Made by a program: the position numbers and the translations under genes. The notes under the pieces were generated by a model, which saw only the letters and a program-made list of their open reading frames with translations, made no database searches and had not been told where the DNA came from. A stretch of DNA of 16,476 nucleotides from Lachnospiraceae bacterium (GTDB taxonomy: Bacteria > Bacillota > Clostridia > Lachnospirales > Anaerotignaceae): positions 1 to 16,476 of the forward strand of contig JAQVIB010000013.1 of NCBI GenBank assembly GCA_028695945.1, written 5' to 3'. Every line of letters begins with the position of its first letter. Positions within the stretch are counted from its first letter, which is position 1. Positions 6,781 through 14,276 of this stretch are shown here, one piece after another.

Positions 6781-8934
6781 ATTTTTCACAGCCTGTTTTA
6801 TTGAAAGAGAAATTCTGTTTTTGCTCGGGTCGCATTCTAGCACAACGGTGTTAACAATATCTCCAACACTAAGCACCTCAGATGGGTGCTTTATAAACTT
6901 GTTACTGCATTGAGAGATATGCACAAGACCATCTTGATGTACGCCAATATCAACAAATACACCAAAGTCAACTACATTTCTAACTGTGCCTGTCAGCTCC
7001 ATTCCTGGTTTTAAATCTTTCATATCTAGTACATCAGTGCGTAGCATTGGTGCAGGAAGTTCGTCACGAGGGTCACGTCCTGGTTTAAGCAGTTCGGTAA
7101 TAATGTCCTTAATGGTTGGAACACCAACACCGCAAATTTCTGCAACTTTTTGTTCACCTAGCTTTGAAACCTTATCCCTTAATTCAAGTAGGTTATTTTT
7201 CTTAACATCATCTTCGCTGTATCCGCATAGCTCAAGAAGTTTTTCTGCCGCACCATAGGATTCTGGGTGAACGGAAGTGTTATCCAATATATTTTTGCTT
7301 TCGGCAACACGTAAAAAGCCTGCACACTGAACAAATGCTTTGGGTCCAAGCTTTGAAACCTTTTTAAGAGTTTTTCTATCTGTAAAAATACCATTTTCAT
7401 TTCGGTACGCAACTATATTTTTAGCAATTGTTCCATTAAGACCAGAAACACGGGCAAGAAGTGACGGTGAGGCTGTATTAAGGTCTACACCAACACGACC
7501 AACGCAGTTTTCCACAACGCCTGTGAGGGTTTCGCCAAGCTGAGCCTGGGGCATATCGTGCTGATACTGCCCAACGCCAATAGATTTCGGGTCAATTTTA
7601 ACAAGCTCTGCAAGAGGGTCTTGCAATCTTCTTGCTATGGAAACAGCAGAGCGAAGAGAAACGTCATATTCTGGGAATTCTTCTGCACCAAGTTTTGAGG
7701 CAGAGTATACAGATGCACCAGCCTCGTTAACCATCATGTATCCAACAGATGGCATGTCTTTAATAAGCTCGGCAATAAAAATTTCTGATTCCTTTGAAGC
7801 AGTTCCGTTTCCTATAGCAATTACTTCTATTTTATGTTTATCAATAAGTTGAGTAAGTTTTTTAGCCGCTTCTTCTTTTTTGTTTGCAGGTGGTGTAGGG
7901 TAAACAACTGTAGTGTCCAACACCATGCCTGTGCCATCTACAACAGCTATTTTGCAACCTGTTCTGTAGGCAGGGTCAAAGCCCATGGTTACCTTGTTTT
8001 TAACAGGTGGTTGCATAAGTAATGGTTCAAGATTTAAAGCAAACATGCTAATTGCTTGCTGCGATGCGATGTCGGTTAAATGATTTCTTATTTCACGCTC
8101 TATAGATGGGAAAATAAGGCGTTTATATGAATCTTCCATGGCAGTGTTCACAAAATCAGTGGAAATACTGCCTTGTTTTATTACAACTCGTCGCATTATG
8201 TCAAGAGCATTTTCAGTGTCAACTTCTATAGAGACTTTCAAAAAATCCTCTCGTTCTCCACGGTTTATGGCTAGTATTCGATGGCTAGGAAGTTTTGCAA
8301 TTGCCTCACTAAAATCATAATATAGGCGATAAACGCTGTCGTCTTCAGTTGTTCCTTTAGACGTAAGAATACCTTTTTTAGTAAAAAGGGTACGAAGTTT
8401 GCTACGGATTTCAGCGTTGTCGGATATATCCTCTGCGATAATATCTGAAGCACCATTAAGGGCATCTTCTACCGTTTCAACGCCTTTTTCAGCATCAATG
8501 TAAGGCACGGCAAGTTCCTCAATAGTGCCTGTTTTAATGTTTTGAGTAAACAGCAGTGTTGCAAGCGGTTCAAGACCTTTTTCACGTGCCATTGTACCAC
8601 GAGTTCTTCGCTTTTGTTTATATGGGCGGTAAATATCTTCCAAAGCGGCAAGAGTTTCAGCATTTTCTATATTCAACACAAGCTCATCCGTAAGCTTTCC
8701 TTGGGTTTCAATGGAAGAAATAATTTCACTTCGACGTTTGTCAAGACCACGCAAGTAGTTCAGGCGTTCTTCAAGCTGACGAAGAATTTGGTCATCCATT
8801 GTGCCTGTAAGTTCCTTACGGTAGCGGGCAATAAAAGGGATGGTATTGCCTTCATCAATTAAGGTTATGACGTTTTCTACATGAGTTGGGTTAAGATTAA
8901 GCTCTTTAGCTAAAATATTAATTATTTTTGTCAT
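6769..8934 (-). CDS. tex: Tex family RNA-binding protein (transcription accessory protein)
   Basis: A 721-residue cytoplasmic nucleic-acid-binding protein of the Tex/YhgF family, related in fold to eukaryotic Spt6; it is thought to act with RNA polymerase, but its exact role is unsettled. Visible architecture: an N-terminal helical Tex region (1-190, with IPFIARYRKE and EDIYRPYKQKRRTR), a YqgF/RNase H-like domain (about 314-430, GFDPAYRTGCKIAVVD and AIGNGTAS), a helix-hairpin-helix region (about 485-540, DLNTASPSLLARVSGL) and a C-terminal S1 domain (about 645-715, GTVRNVVDFGVFVDIG, GLVHIS). The start is set by AAAGGAGT (8948-8941 on the minus strand), six nt upstream of the ATG. Convergent to eno and divergent from recQ. 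The last codons (K-P-stop) fall inside the downstream hairpin repeat. Confidence 0.96.
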   Translation of the reverse strand: MTKIINILAKELNLNPTHVENVITLIDEGNTIPFIARYRKELTGTMDDQILRQLEERLNYLRGLDKRRSEIISSIETQGKLTDELVLNIENAETLAALEDIYRPYKQKRRTRGTMAREKGLEPLATLLFTQNIKTGTIEELAVPYIDAEKGVETVEDALNGASDIIAEDISDNAEIRSKLRTLFTKKGILTSKGTTEDDSVYRLYYDFSEAIAKLPSHRILAINRGEREDFLKVSIEVDTENALDIMRRVVIKQGSISTDFVNTAMEDSYKRLIFPSIEREIRNHLTDIASQQAISMFALNLEPLLMQPPVKNKVTMGFDPAYRTGCKIAVVDGTGMVLDTTVVYPTPPANKKEEAAKKLTQLIDKHKIEVIAIGNGTASKESEIFIAELIKDMPSVGYMMVNEAGASVYSASKLGAEEFPEYDVSLRSAVSIARRLQDPLAELVKIDPKSIGVGQYQHDMPQAQLGETLTGVVENCVGRVGVDLNTASPSLLARVSGLNGTIAKNIVAYRNENGIFTDRKTLKKVSKLGPKAFVQCAGFLRVAESKNILDNTSVHPESYGAAEKLLELCGYSEDDVKKNNLLELRDKVSKLGEQKVAEICGVGVPTIKDIITELLKPGRDPRDELPAPMLRTDVLDMKDLKPGMELTGTVRNVVDFGVFVDIGVHQDGLVHISQCSNKFIKHPSEVLSVGDIVNTVVLECDPSKNRISLSIKQAVKNSKP

Positions 8935-8965
8935 ACTGACACTCCTTTGTACAGTTTATAGGTTT

Positions 8966-8994
8966 AGTATACCATAAAACGGTGGTTGGGTTAA
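8966..8994 (-). promoter_or_regulatory. Promoter of tex
   Basis: On the minus strand TTAACC (8994-8989) and TATACT (8971-8966) are 17 bp apart, about 30 nt upstream of the tex start codon. It overlaps the recQ promoter region back to back. Confidence 0.6.
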
Positions 8995-9002
8995 ACTAAT
9001 TG

Positions 9003-9011
9003 TGATATACT
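9003..9011 (+). promoter_or_regulatory. Extended -10 promoter of recQ
   Basis: TGATATACT gives a TGn extension directly before the -10 hexamer TATACT (9006-9011). No good -35 box lies 17 bp upstream (TGGTTG), which fits an extended -10 promoter. The predicted start near 9018 leaves a leader of only about 25 nt before recQ. Confidence 0.5.
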
Positions 9012-9023
9012 TTATATAAAAAC

Positions 9024-9028
9024 AGGAG
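9024..9028 (+). promoter_or_regulatory. AGGAG motif unusually far from the recQ start
   Basis: The only Shine-Dalgarno-like motif in the recQ leader ends 15 nt before the recQ ATG (9044), about twice the usual gap. It sits only 1 nt before another ATG (9030) that opens an 11-codon frame ending at 9065, out of frame with and overlapping the recQ start. An in-frame TAA at 9038-9040 rules out a longer recQ. Confidence 0.45.
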
Positions 9029-9043
9029 TATGAAAGTTAACTT

Positions 9044-10534
9044 ATGGATAAATATGAAGTTTTAAATAGATATTTTGGCTATCACTCTTTTCGTGAGGGG
9101 CAAGAGCAGATAGTTGACACAATTTTACTGGGAAAAGACGCCCTTGGAATAATGCCTACAGGTGCAGGCAAAAGCCTTTGCTTTCAAGTTCCTTCAATGG
9201 TTATGGAAGGAATAACATTGGTTATATCTCCTTTAGTTTCACTTATGAAAGACCAAGTAACATCACTTGTTGCGGCTGGTGTTCCTGCGGCATTTTTCAA
9301 CAGTTCTCTTACAGAAAGGCAGTATCTTAAAGCACTGGAGTTTGCCACCGTTGGCAAATACAAAATAATTTATGTTGCACCAGAAAGACTGCTTACTGCT
9401 AGGTTTCAAAGTTTTGTGCAGAAAGTAAATATTACAATGGTTGCAGTGGACGAAGCACACTGCGTTTCTCAATGGGGACAAGATTTTAGACCAAGCTATT
9501 TAGATATTCCTCAGTTTGTAGACACCCTTAGAAAGAGACCAATTATAACAGCATTTACTGCAACAGCAACTGCTAGGGTAAAAGATGATATTGTTAAAAT
9601 GCTTAGGCTTAACGCACCGTTGCAAGTAGTTACTGGTTTTGACAGGAAAAATCTTTATTATGAGGTGCGAAAAAAGCAGAGCAAGAAAAATGAGCTTATG
9701 GACATTGTTAGAGAGCATAGAAATGAAAGTGGAATTATTTATTGCACTACACGAAAAAAGGTTGAAGAGGTGTGTAATCTTCTTAATCAAGAGGGATTTA
9801 AAGCAACAAGATACCACGCAGGGTTGGAAATACAGGAGCGAAAGGAAAATCAGGAAAAATTTATATATGATAAGGCAAATATTATGGTTGCCACCAATGC
9901 CTTTGGAATGGGCATAGATAAATCTGACGTTCGGTTTGTGGTGCATTATAATATGCCAAAGGATATTGAGAGCTATTACCAAGAGGCAGGACGTGCAGGA
10001 CGAGACGGAGAAAGTGCACAATGTATTTTGCTTTACAGCAGTAACGATGTTGCCACTAATAAATTCTTAATAGAAAACAGTCGTCAAAATAATGTTATGG
10101 GCGTAGAAGAAGAAAAAGCAAGGCAAAAAATGATGGCAGAGGATTTTCGTAGGCTTGAACAAATGAATTTTTACTGCCAAACCACGGAGTGTCTGCGTAC
10201 ATACGTGCTTAGATATTTTGGAGAGAATGTTAACGAAGGGTGCGGTAACTGCTCTAACTGTTACGAAAAAATAACCAAAGAAGAACGGAAAAAGCGTATG
10301 ATTGCCAGTCTTGATGGAGATTTGCTTGCGGAACTTAAAAGGATTAGAAAAAAAATTGCAACGGTACAGGGTGTACCTGCTTTTGTTGTATTTTCAGATG
10401 CAACACTTTACGATATGTGCAGAAAAATGCCTAAAAATGATGAAGAATTTTTGGAGGTATCCGGTGTTGGGTACAAAAAGCTACAGCAATATGGAAGTGA
10501 GTTTTTAAAGGTTATAAATGAAACAAGACCGTGA
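9044..10534 (+). CDS. recQ: RecQ family ATP-dependent DNA helicase lacking the winged-helix domain
   Basis: 3'-5' DNA helicase for recombination and repair. The 496-residue protein has all core motifs: motif 0 (FGYHSFREGQEQIV), Walker A GIMPTGAGKS with Lys43, DEAH at 136-139 followed by the RecQ aromatic-rich loop (CVSQWGQDFRPSY), TATAT at 172-176, and motif VI (YYQEAGRAGRDG, 311-322). A zinc-binding module follows with Cys383, Cys400, Cys403 and Cys406. The sequence then passes within about 15 residues into an HRDC-like domain (about 423-494, DLLAELKRIRKKIA, FSDATLYDMCRKMP, VSGVGYKKLQQYG). There is no room for the RQC winged helix found in E. coli RecQ, so this is a short form, comparable in length to B. 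subtilis RecS. The start is the only usable ATG but has an oddly placed ribosome binding site. Single gene, divergent from tex. Confidence 0.93.
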   Translation: MDKYEVLNRYFGYHSFREGQEQIVDTILLGKDALGIMPTGAGKSLCFQVPSMVMEGITLVISPLVSLMKDQVTSLVAAGVPAAFFNSSLTERQYLKALEFATVGKYKIIYVAPERLLTARFQSFVQKVNITMVAVDEAHCVSQWGQDFRPSYLDIPQFVDTLRKRPIITAFTATATARVKDDIVKMLRLNAPLQVVTGFDRKNLYYEVRKKQSKKNELMDIVREHRNESGIIYCTTRKKVEEVCNLLNQEGFKATRYHAGLEIQERKENQEKFIYDKANIMVATNAFGMGIDKSDVRFVVHYNMPKDIESYYQEAGRAGRDGESAQCILLYSSNDVATNKFLIENSRQNNVMGVEEEKARQKMMAEDFRRLEQMNFYCQTTECLRTYVLRYFGENVNEGCGNCSNCYEKITKEERKKRMIASLDGDLLAELKRIRKKIATVQGVPAFVVFSDATLYDMCRKMPKNDEEFLEVSGVGYKKLQQYGSEFLKVINETRP

Positions 10535-10723
10535 GTATATCACGGTCCAGAGCGTAGACAAACCTTGGGTGTTGCCCAAACCCACTTGCTTTTTGAAAAA
10601 AGCAAGACCAAAAACTTTTATTAAAACCGCATATTCATGCGGTTTTATATTGATAAATTATGCAATGGCAAAGACATGCCATCTGCCCACAGGACAGCTT
10701 TGGGAAGCAAAGTGCTGACCTGT
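10527..10723. repeat. Second chain of hairpins, between recQ and the lipoprotein gene
   Basis: Hairpins in order: GACCGTGA/TCACGGTC (10527-10547, containing the recQ stop codon), TTGGG/CCCAA (10565-10579), CTTGCTTTT/AAAAGCAAG (10585-10606), AAAACCGCAT/ATGCGGTTTT (10623-10646), ATGGCA/TGCCAT (10665-10682), and ACAGG-CAGC/GCTG-CCTGT with one internal A-A mismatch (10689-10723). In the recQ direction the second and third are followed by ACCC and ACC. The design resembles the chain between eno and tex, though the sequences differ. No gene is seen in this 218-nt gap. Confidence 0.6.
10623..10646. terminator. Candidate bidirectional terminator between recQ and the lipoprotein gene
   Basis: A perfect 10-bp stem (AAAACCGCAT, loop ATTC, ATGCGGTTTT) with an A-run on one side and a T-run on the other could act in both directions. 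The T tracts are only four residues long, so efficiency is uncertain. Confidence 0.6.
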
Positions 10724-10752
10724 GAAACCCTGAGACACGGTTTTTGATAGTT

Positions 10753-11766
10753 TTATCTGTTTTTTACTTCCTCTAAGCGTGTATTCATTTCTTCAATGTA
10801 TGTTTCAGCAGATTTAGTTCCTTCAAGTATTTCGCCAACTATTTGTCCGTTACTGTCTACAAATACCGTTGAGGGAACACCTTTTAGGTTTTTTGTAACC
10901 CAATTTGCAAGGGTAGTATCTAACTTAATTGTAAGAAATTCTGCACCAGCATCATTTTTTGCTTTAAGTGCAATTGCTTCAGCCTCTGGTGCTGGGGTAT
11001 CAATAATTGCTGATATTACGTTTATTTGTTCAGGATTTTTTTTAACAGTTTCATATACTTCCTGCAAAACTGCAAATTCGTCAGATTCAGGATAGGTATA
11101 AGTTCCGCTAAAGTTTAAAATAGTTAAATCATAGTTTGCAAAAATTGTACTGTCTACCTGTGCACCCTCAAGTGCAGTTGTATCAAATGAAATTGTCTTT
11201 GCGTATACATCCTCTTTGGCTGACAAAAGTGTGTCATCAAAAGCTTCGGTATGAACACTGGAGGCAAGGGCAGGCACACCCTCTAAAATTTCGTCATATT
11301 TTGTAAGGTCATCACCGGTAAGGGTGGAAAGAGCCTCTTTATGTCCATAGGCAATATAATAACTGTATTCACCTTGTTCAGAAATTTCTTCTGAGTAATT
11401 ATATTCGCCAAGCAAACTATCCAAAGAACCATTCTTGAAGTTTTCGGTTTTTGCAACAATAATTTCACAAATGTTGTTTAGGCAGTCCCTTATAGATGAT
11501 TCCTCACCACTGTTAAGGCGTTCCATATTTTCGTCAGTAATATAGCCATAAACAACTTCTGCAAAAGTGTTTTCGCCTTTAATTGTAACAGGATAAATAT
11601 TGGATTCTTGATATTCCATCCATTTTTTAGGTGTTTCATATGTAAGGCCCAATTCCTTAACTGTTATTGTTCGTTCAATTTTTTGTTTTTCTTCTTTTTT
11701 AGCACAGCCTACAAATGCACCAAGTGTTAAAAAAAGGCACATAATGCCAAGCAAAGTTTTTTTCAT
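10753..11766 (-). CDS. Lipoprotein with a TlpA/thioredoxin-like domain lacking CxxC
   Basis: A 337-residue predicted lipoprotein. The N-terminus MKKTLLGIMCLFLTLGAFVG-C has a short basic region, a hydrophobic core and a lipobox-like site at Cys21 (Phe at -3 is not ideal), giving a membrane-anchored protein outside the cell. Residues about 30-190 are a region I do not recognise. Residues about 205-333 resemble TlpA/ResA-type thioredoxin folds: LTILNFSGTYTYPES (214-228) aligns with the usual NFWATWCPPC, and GVPSTVFVDSNGQIVG (296-311) is the cis-proline strand (Pro298). Both redox cysteines are gone (T-Y-P-E in place of C-P-P-C), so disulfide exchange is unlikely and a binding or structural role is inferred. 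The ATG at 11766 is chosen over an in-frame TTG at 11772 because AAGGAGG (11782-11776) lies at a 9-nt gap. Monocistronic. Confidence 0.8.
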   Translation of the reverse strand: MKKTLLGIMCLFLTLGAFVGCAKKEEKQKIERTITVKELGLTYETPKKWMEYQESNIYPVTIKGENTFAEVVYGYITDENMERLNSGEESSIRDCLNNICEIIVAKTENFKNGSLDSLLGEYNYSEEISEQGEYSYYIAYGHKEALSTLTGDDLTKYDEILEGVPALASSVHTEAFDDTLLSAKEDVYAKTISFDTTALEGAQVDSTIFANYDLTILNFSGTYTYPESDEFAVLQEVYETVKKNPEQINVISAIIDTPAPEAEAIALKAKNDAGAEFLTIKLDTTLANWVTKNLKGVPSTVFVDSNGQIVGEILEGTKSAETYIEEMNTRLEEVKNR

Positions 11767-11818
11767 AATCAATATCCTCCTTAATTTTTAATTTTCATAG
11801 TTACTACAACCAAAAGCA

Positions 11819-11847
11819 ATTATATATTAAATTAACAGTGGTTGCAA
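11819..11847 (-). promoter_or_regulatory. Promoter of the lipoprotein gene
   Basis: On the minus strand TTGCAA (11847-11842) and a perfect TATAAT (11824-11819) are separated by 17 bp, about 53 nt upstream of the ATG. TTGCAA is its own reverse complement, so it could also serve as a -35-like element toward the plus-strand gene, but no good -10 lies at the right distance there. Confidence 0.65.
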
Positions 11848-11895
11848 ATGAATATTTTGTGAACTGTGGAATAGTAATGTTCTGAGGTGATTTTT

Positions 11896-12246
11896 ATGGT
11901 AAAAACTAAAAGAACATATCCGAAAAAAAATTCTACTACTGCAAAGAAATATGATGAAAATATCTTTGGAGAAAAAAAAGAGCGTATGATGGTTAAGGCA
12001 TATGTAAGTGTACTAATGATTGTACTTACATTTGCAATTGCTAACTTAAATAATCCCGCAGCTGAAAAATTACAGGTAAGCCTTAAAACAGCAATAAGTG
12101 AAAGCATAACAGTACAGCAAGCCAAGGAAATGAGCCAAAAGGGCATTGAAAAAATTATGACATTTAAAGGAAAAGATGTTGCAGAAAAGGTTGAAGATAC
12201 AGTTGAGGAAGTTTTTTTGCCAAATGATGCGGCTACTGTAAATTAA
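11896..12246 (+). CDS. Small single-pass membrane protein, possibly a remnant of an M23/SpoIVFA-like protein
   Basis: 116 residues. The start ATG at 11896 has GAGGTGA (11884-11890) five nt upstream; an in-frame GTG at 11887 overlaps that site and is rejected. The first ~35 residues are strongly basic and polar (cytoplasmic tail), followed by one hydrophobic helix (about 36-53, AYVSVLMIVLTFAIANL) and about 65 residues that should face outside: a charged, helical segment (EKLQVSLKTAISESITVQQAKEM, then KGKDVAEKVEDTVEEVF) with no catalytic motif. In other Clostridia I recall an M23-type SpoIVFA-like protein with such an N-terminus upstream of the radical SAM-DUF2344-rng genes. The resemblance of tail, helix and amphipathic segment suggests the same gene without its peptidase domain. 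This is inference from context and layout, not a motif match. Confidence 0.6.
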   Translation: MVKTKRTYPKKNSTTAKKYDENIFGEKKERMMVKAYVSVLMIVLTFAIANLNNPAAEKLQVSLKTAISESITVQQAKEMSQKGIEKIMTFKGKDVAEKVEDTVEEVFLPNDAATVN

Positions 12247-12422
12247 TTAGTGCAATTATCCTTCCTTTGGGGTATGATATATAGTAATAGTTTTTTAGGG
12301 AAACGGAGATTAATTCAAAAATAAAAAATAATTTAGGTTTAGTGAAAAAATTTGGAGAGAACAGATTTTTTATAACATTAAATCAGTGTTTCCTTAGGTA
12401 CACCAAAATGGAGGATAAATAA

Positions 12423-14276
12423 ATGAAAAATGCAATTCCCGACGAAATACTTTTGCAGGTTGAAAAGCCAGCAAGATATGTTGGCCGAGAAGTTAATATG
12501 GTAAAAAAAGACCCTGAAAATGTGGATATTAGGTTTGCATTTTGCTTCCCAGATGTTTACGAGGTTGGAATGAGCCATTTGGGTCTTCAAATATTATACT
12601 ACTTTCTTAACAGGCGTGAAGACACTTACTGCGAGAGGGTTTTTTCACCATGGACAGATTTGGAAGAAAAAATGCGTGAAAACAATATTCCATTGTTTGC
12701 ACTTGAAAGCCAAGAACCACTAAGAAAATTTGATTTTGTTGGCTTTACATTACAATATGAGCTTTGTTATACCAATCTTATAAATATGCTGGATATGAGC
12801 AATATTCCTGTTTTAAGTTGTGATAGAACTGACGATGACCCTATAATAATTTGCGGCGGTTCATGTGCATATAATCCAGAGCCTTTGGCAGATTTTGTTG
12901 ATATTTTTTACCTTGGCGAAGGAGAGGTGCTTTATGACCAAATATTGGACATGTATAAAGCACACAAAAAAGCCGGTGGAAGCAAGGCAGAATTTTTAGA
13001 AAGTCTTTTGGAACTTGACGGGTTGTACATGCCTAAATTTTATGATGTGAGCTACAAGGAAAACGGAGAGATTGAAAGCTTTAAGCCAAACCATCCAAAG
13101 GCACGTAAAACAATTAAAAAGGTTATTGTTACAGATATGGACAATGTGTTTTACCCTGAAAAGCAATTAGTTCCGTTAATTGAGGTAGTACATGACAGGG
13201 TTACGTTGGAGCTTTTCCGTGGTTGCATAAGAGGATGTCGTTTTTGTCAGGCAGGCTTTGTTTATAGACCCGTTAGGGAAAAAACTGCACCTACACTATT
13301 GGAACAGGCTAAAAACCTAGTAAAATGCTCTGGACATGAGGAAATTTCACTTATTTCCCTTAGCACCAGTGATTTTACTTGTTTCCCAGAATTAGCAAAC
13401 GGACTTTTAGATGAATTTAAAGATAAATTGGTAAATATTTCACTGCCTTCCCTTAGAATTGATGCATTTTCAATTGAATTGATGGAGAAAGTTCAAGAGG
13501 TAAGAAAAAGCAGCCTTACCTTTGCGGCAGAGGCAGGTACGCAACGCCTTAGAAACGTAGTAAACAAAAACCTTACGGAAGAGGTTATACTTGATGGATG
13601 TAAGCTTGCCTTTGATGGCGGATGGACAAAGGTTAAGATGTATTTTATGCTTGGGCTTCCAACGGAAACAGAAGAGGATTTACGAGGAATTGGGGCTCTT
13701 ACAGATAAAATAGTAGAAAAGTTTTTTGAAATTCCAAAAGAGAATAGACCGAAGCCTGTTACGGTGAATGCCAGTGCCTCTTGCTTTGTGCCAAAACCAT
13801 TCACACCTTTCCAGTGGGATGCACAGGACACCTACGAAAGCTTTGGTGAAAAAGCCCGTATTGCAAAAAGAAGTATAACCCGTAAACAGGTACGTTTTAC
13901 TTACCACAATACAAAAATGAGTTCCCTTGAAGGAGTTATGGCAAGGGGTGACAGACGTATTGGGGCAGTAATATATAAGGCATGGGAAAACGGCTGTCGT
14001 TACGATGGTTGGACGGACAAGTTCAACTGGGAAGGTTGGACAAATGCATTTGAAGAAACAGGCGTTGACCCTGCCTTCTATGCAAACCGTGTTAGAAGCT
14101 ACGACGAGATACTTCCTTGGGACCATATTTCAGTTGGTGTGTCACGTCAGTTTTTAATAAACGAGCGAGAAAAAGCCTTGAGGGCAGAAGTTACGCCAAA
14201 TTGCAGACAGGAATGTTCAAACTGTGGTGCAAAGACTTTTGGAGGAGGTGTGTGCTATGATGACATACAGGTTTAA
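12423..14276 (+). CDS. TIGR03960-type B12-binding-like radical SAM protein
   Basis: A 617-residue radical SAM protein. The N-terminal third resembles the cobalamin-binding-like region of this family (CFPDVYEVGMSHLGLQILYYF at about 41-61, CGGSCAYNPEPLADFVD, FYLGEGE). The iron-sulfur motif is LFRGCIRGCRFCQAG, with Cys268, Cys272 and Cys275 in CxxxCxxC spacing, followed by a typical radical SAM barrel (SLSTSDF, LPSLRIDAF, TFAAEAGTQRLRNVVNK, MYFMLGLPTETEEDL). The last 24 residues hold a second Cys cluster (594, 598, 601, 611). The substrate is unknown to me; constant linkage to DUF2344 and RNase E/G suggests a role near RNA or ribosome metabolism. GGAGG (12410-12414) lies eight nt before the ATG. 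Its end overlaps the next gene by 20 nt, indicating translational coupling. A weak -10-like TATGAT is seen at 12273-12278 upstream. Confidence 0.92.
   Translation: MKNAIPDEILLQVEKPARYVGREVNMVKKDPENVDIRFAFCFPDVYEVGMSHLGLQILYYFLNRREDTYCERVFSPWTDLEEKMRENNIPLFALESQEPLRKFDFVGFTLQYELCYTNLINMLDMSNIPVLSCDRTDDDPIIICGGSCAYNPEPLADFVDIFYLGEGEVLYDQILDMYKAHKKAGGSKAEFLESLLELDGLYMPKFYDVSYKENGEIESFKPNHPKARKTIKKVIVTDMDNVFYPEKQLVPLIEVVHDRVTLELFRGCIRGCRFCQAGFVYRPVREKTAPTLLEQAKNLVKCSGHEEISLISLSTSDFTCFPELANGLLDEFKDKLVNISLPSLRIDAFSIELMEKVQEVRKSSLTFAAEAGTQRLRNVVNKNLTEEVILDGCKLAFDGGWTKVKMYFMLGLPTETEEDLRGIGALTDKIVEKFFEIPKENRPKPVTVNASASCFVPKPFTPFQWDAQDTYESFGEKARIAKRSITRKQVRFTYHNTKMSSLEGVMARGDRRIGAVIYKAWENGCRYDGWTDKFNWEGWTNAFEETGVDPAFYANRVRSYDEILPWDHISVGVSRQFLINEREKALRAEVTPNCRQECSNCGAKTFGGGVCYDDIQV

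Noticed and set aside
6540..6854. Open frame of 104 codons (plus strand) across the eno-tex spacer
   Set aside because: It starts inside the eno terminator, has no RBS, its repeated peptide FEGKALKVL is just the 28-bp hairpin repeat translated, and it runs into tex antisense.
11865..11880. Plus-strand promoter for the 116-residue protein
   Set aside because: TAGTAAT-like -10 candidates lack a -35 box at a suitable distance.
12247..12422. Possible riboswitch or M23 domain remnant upstream of the radical SAM gene
   Set aside because: No stable stem, no known aptamer motif and no peptidase-like codons are visible; only a weak TATGAT at 12273-12278.
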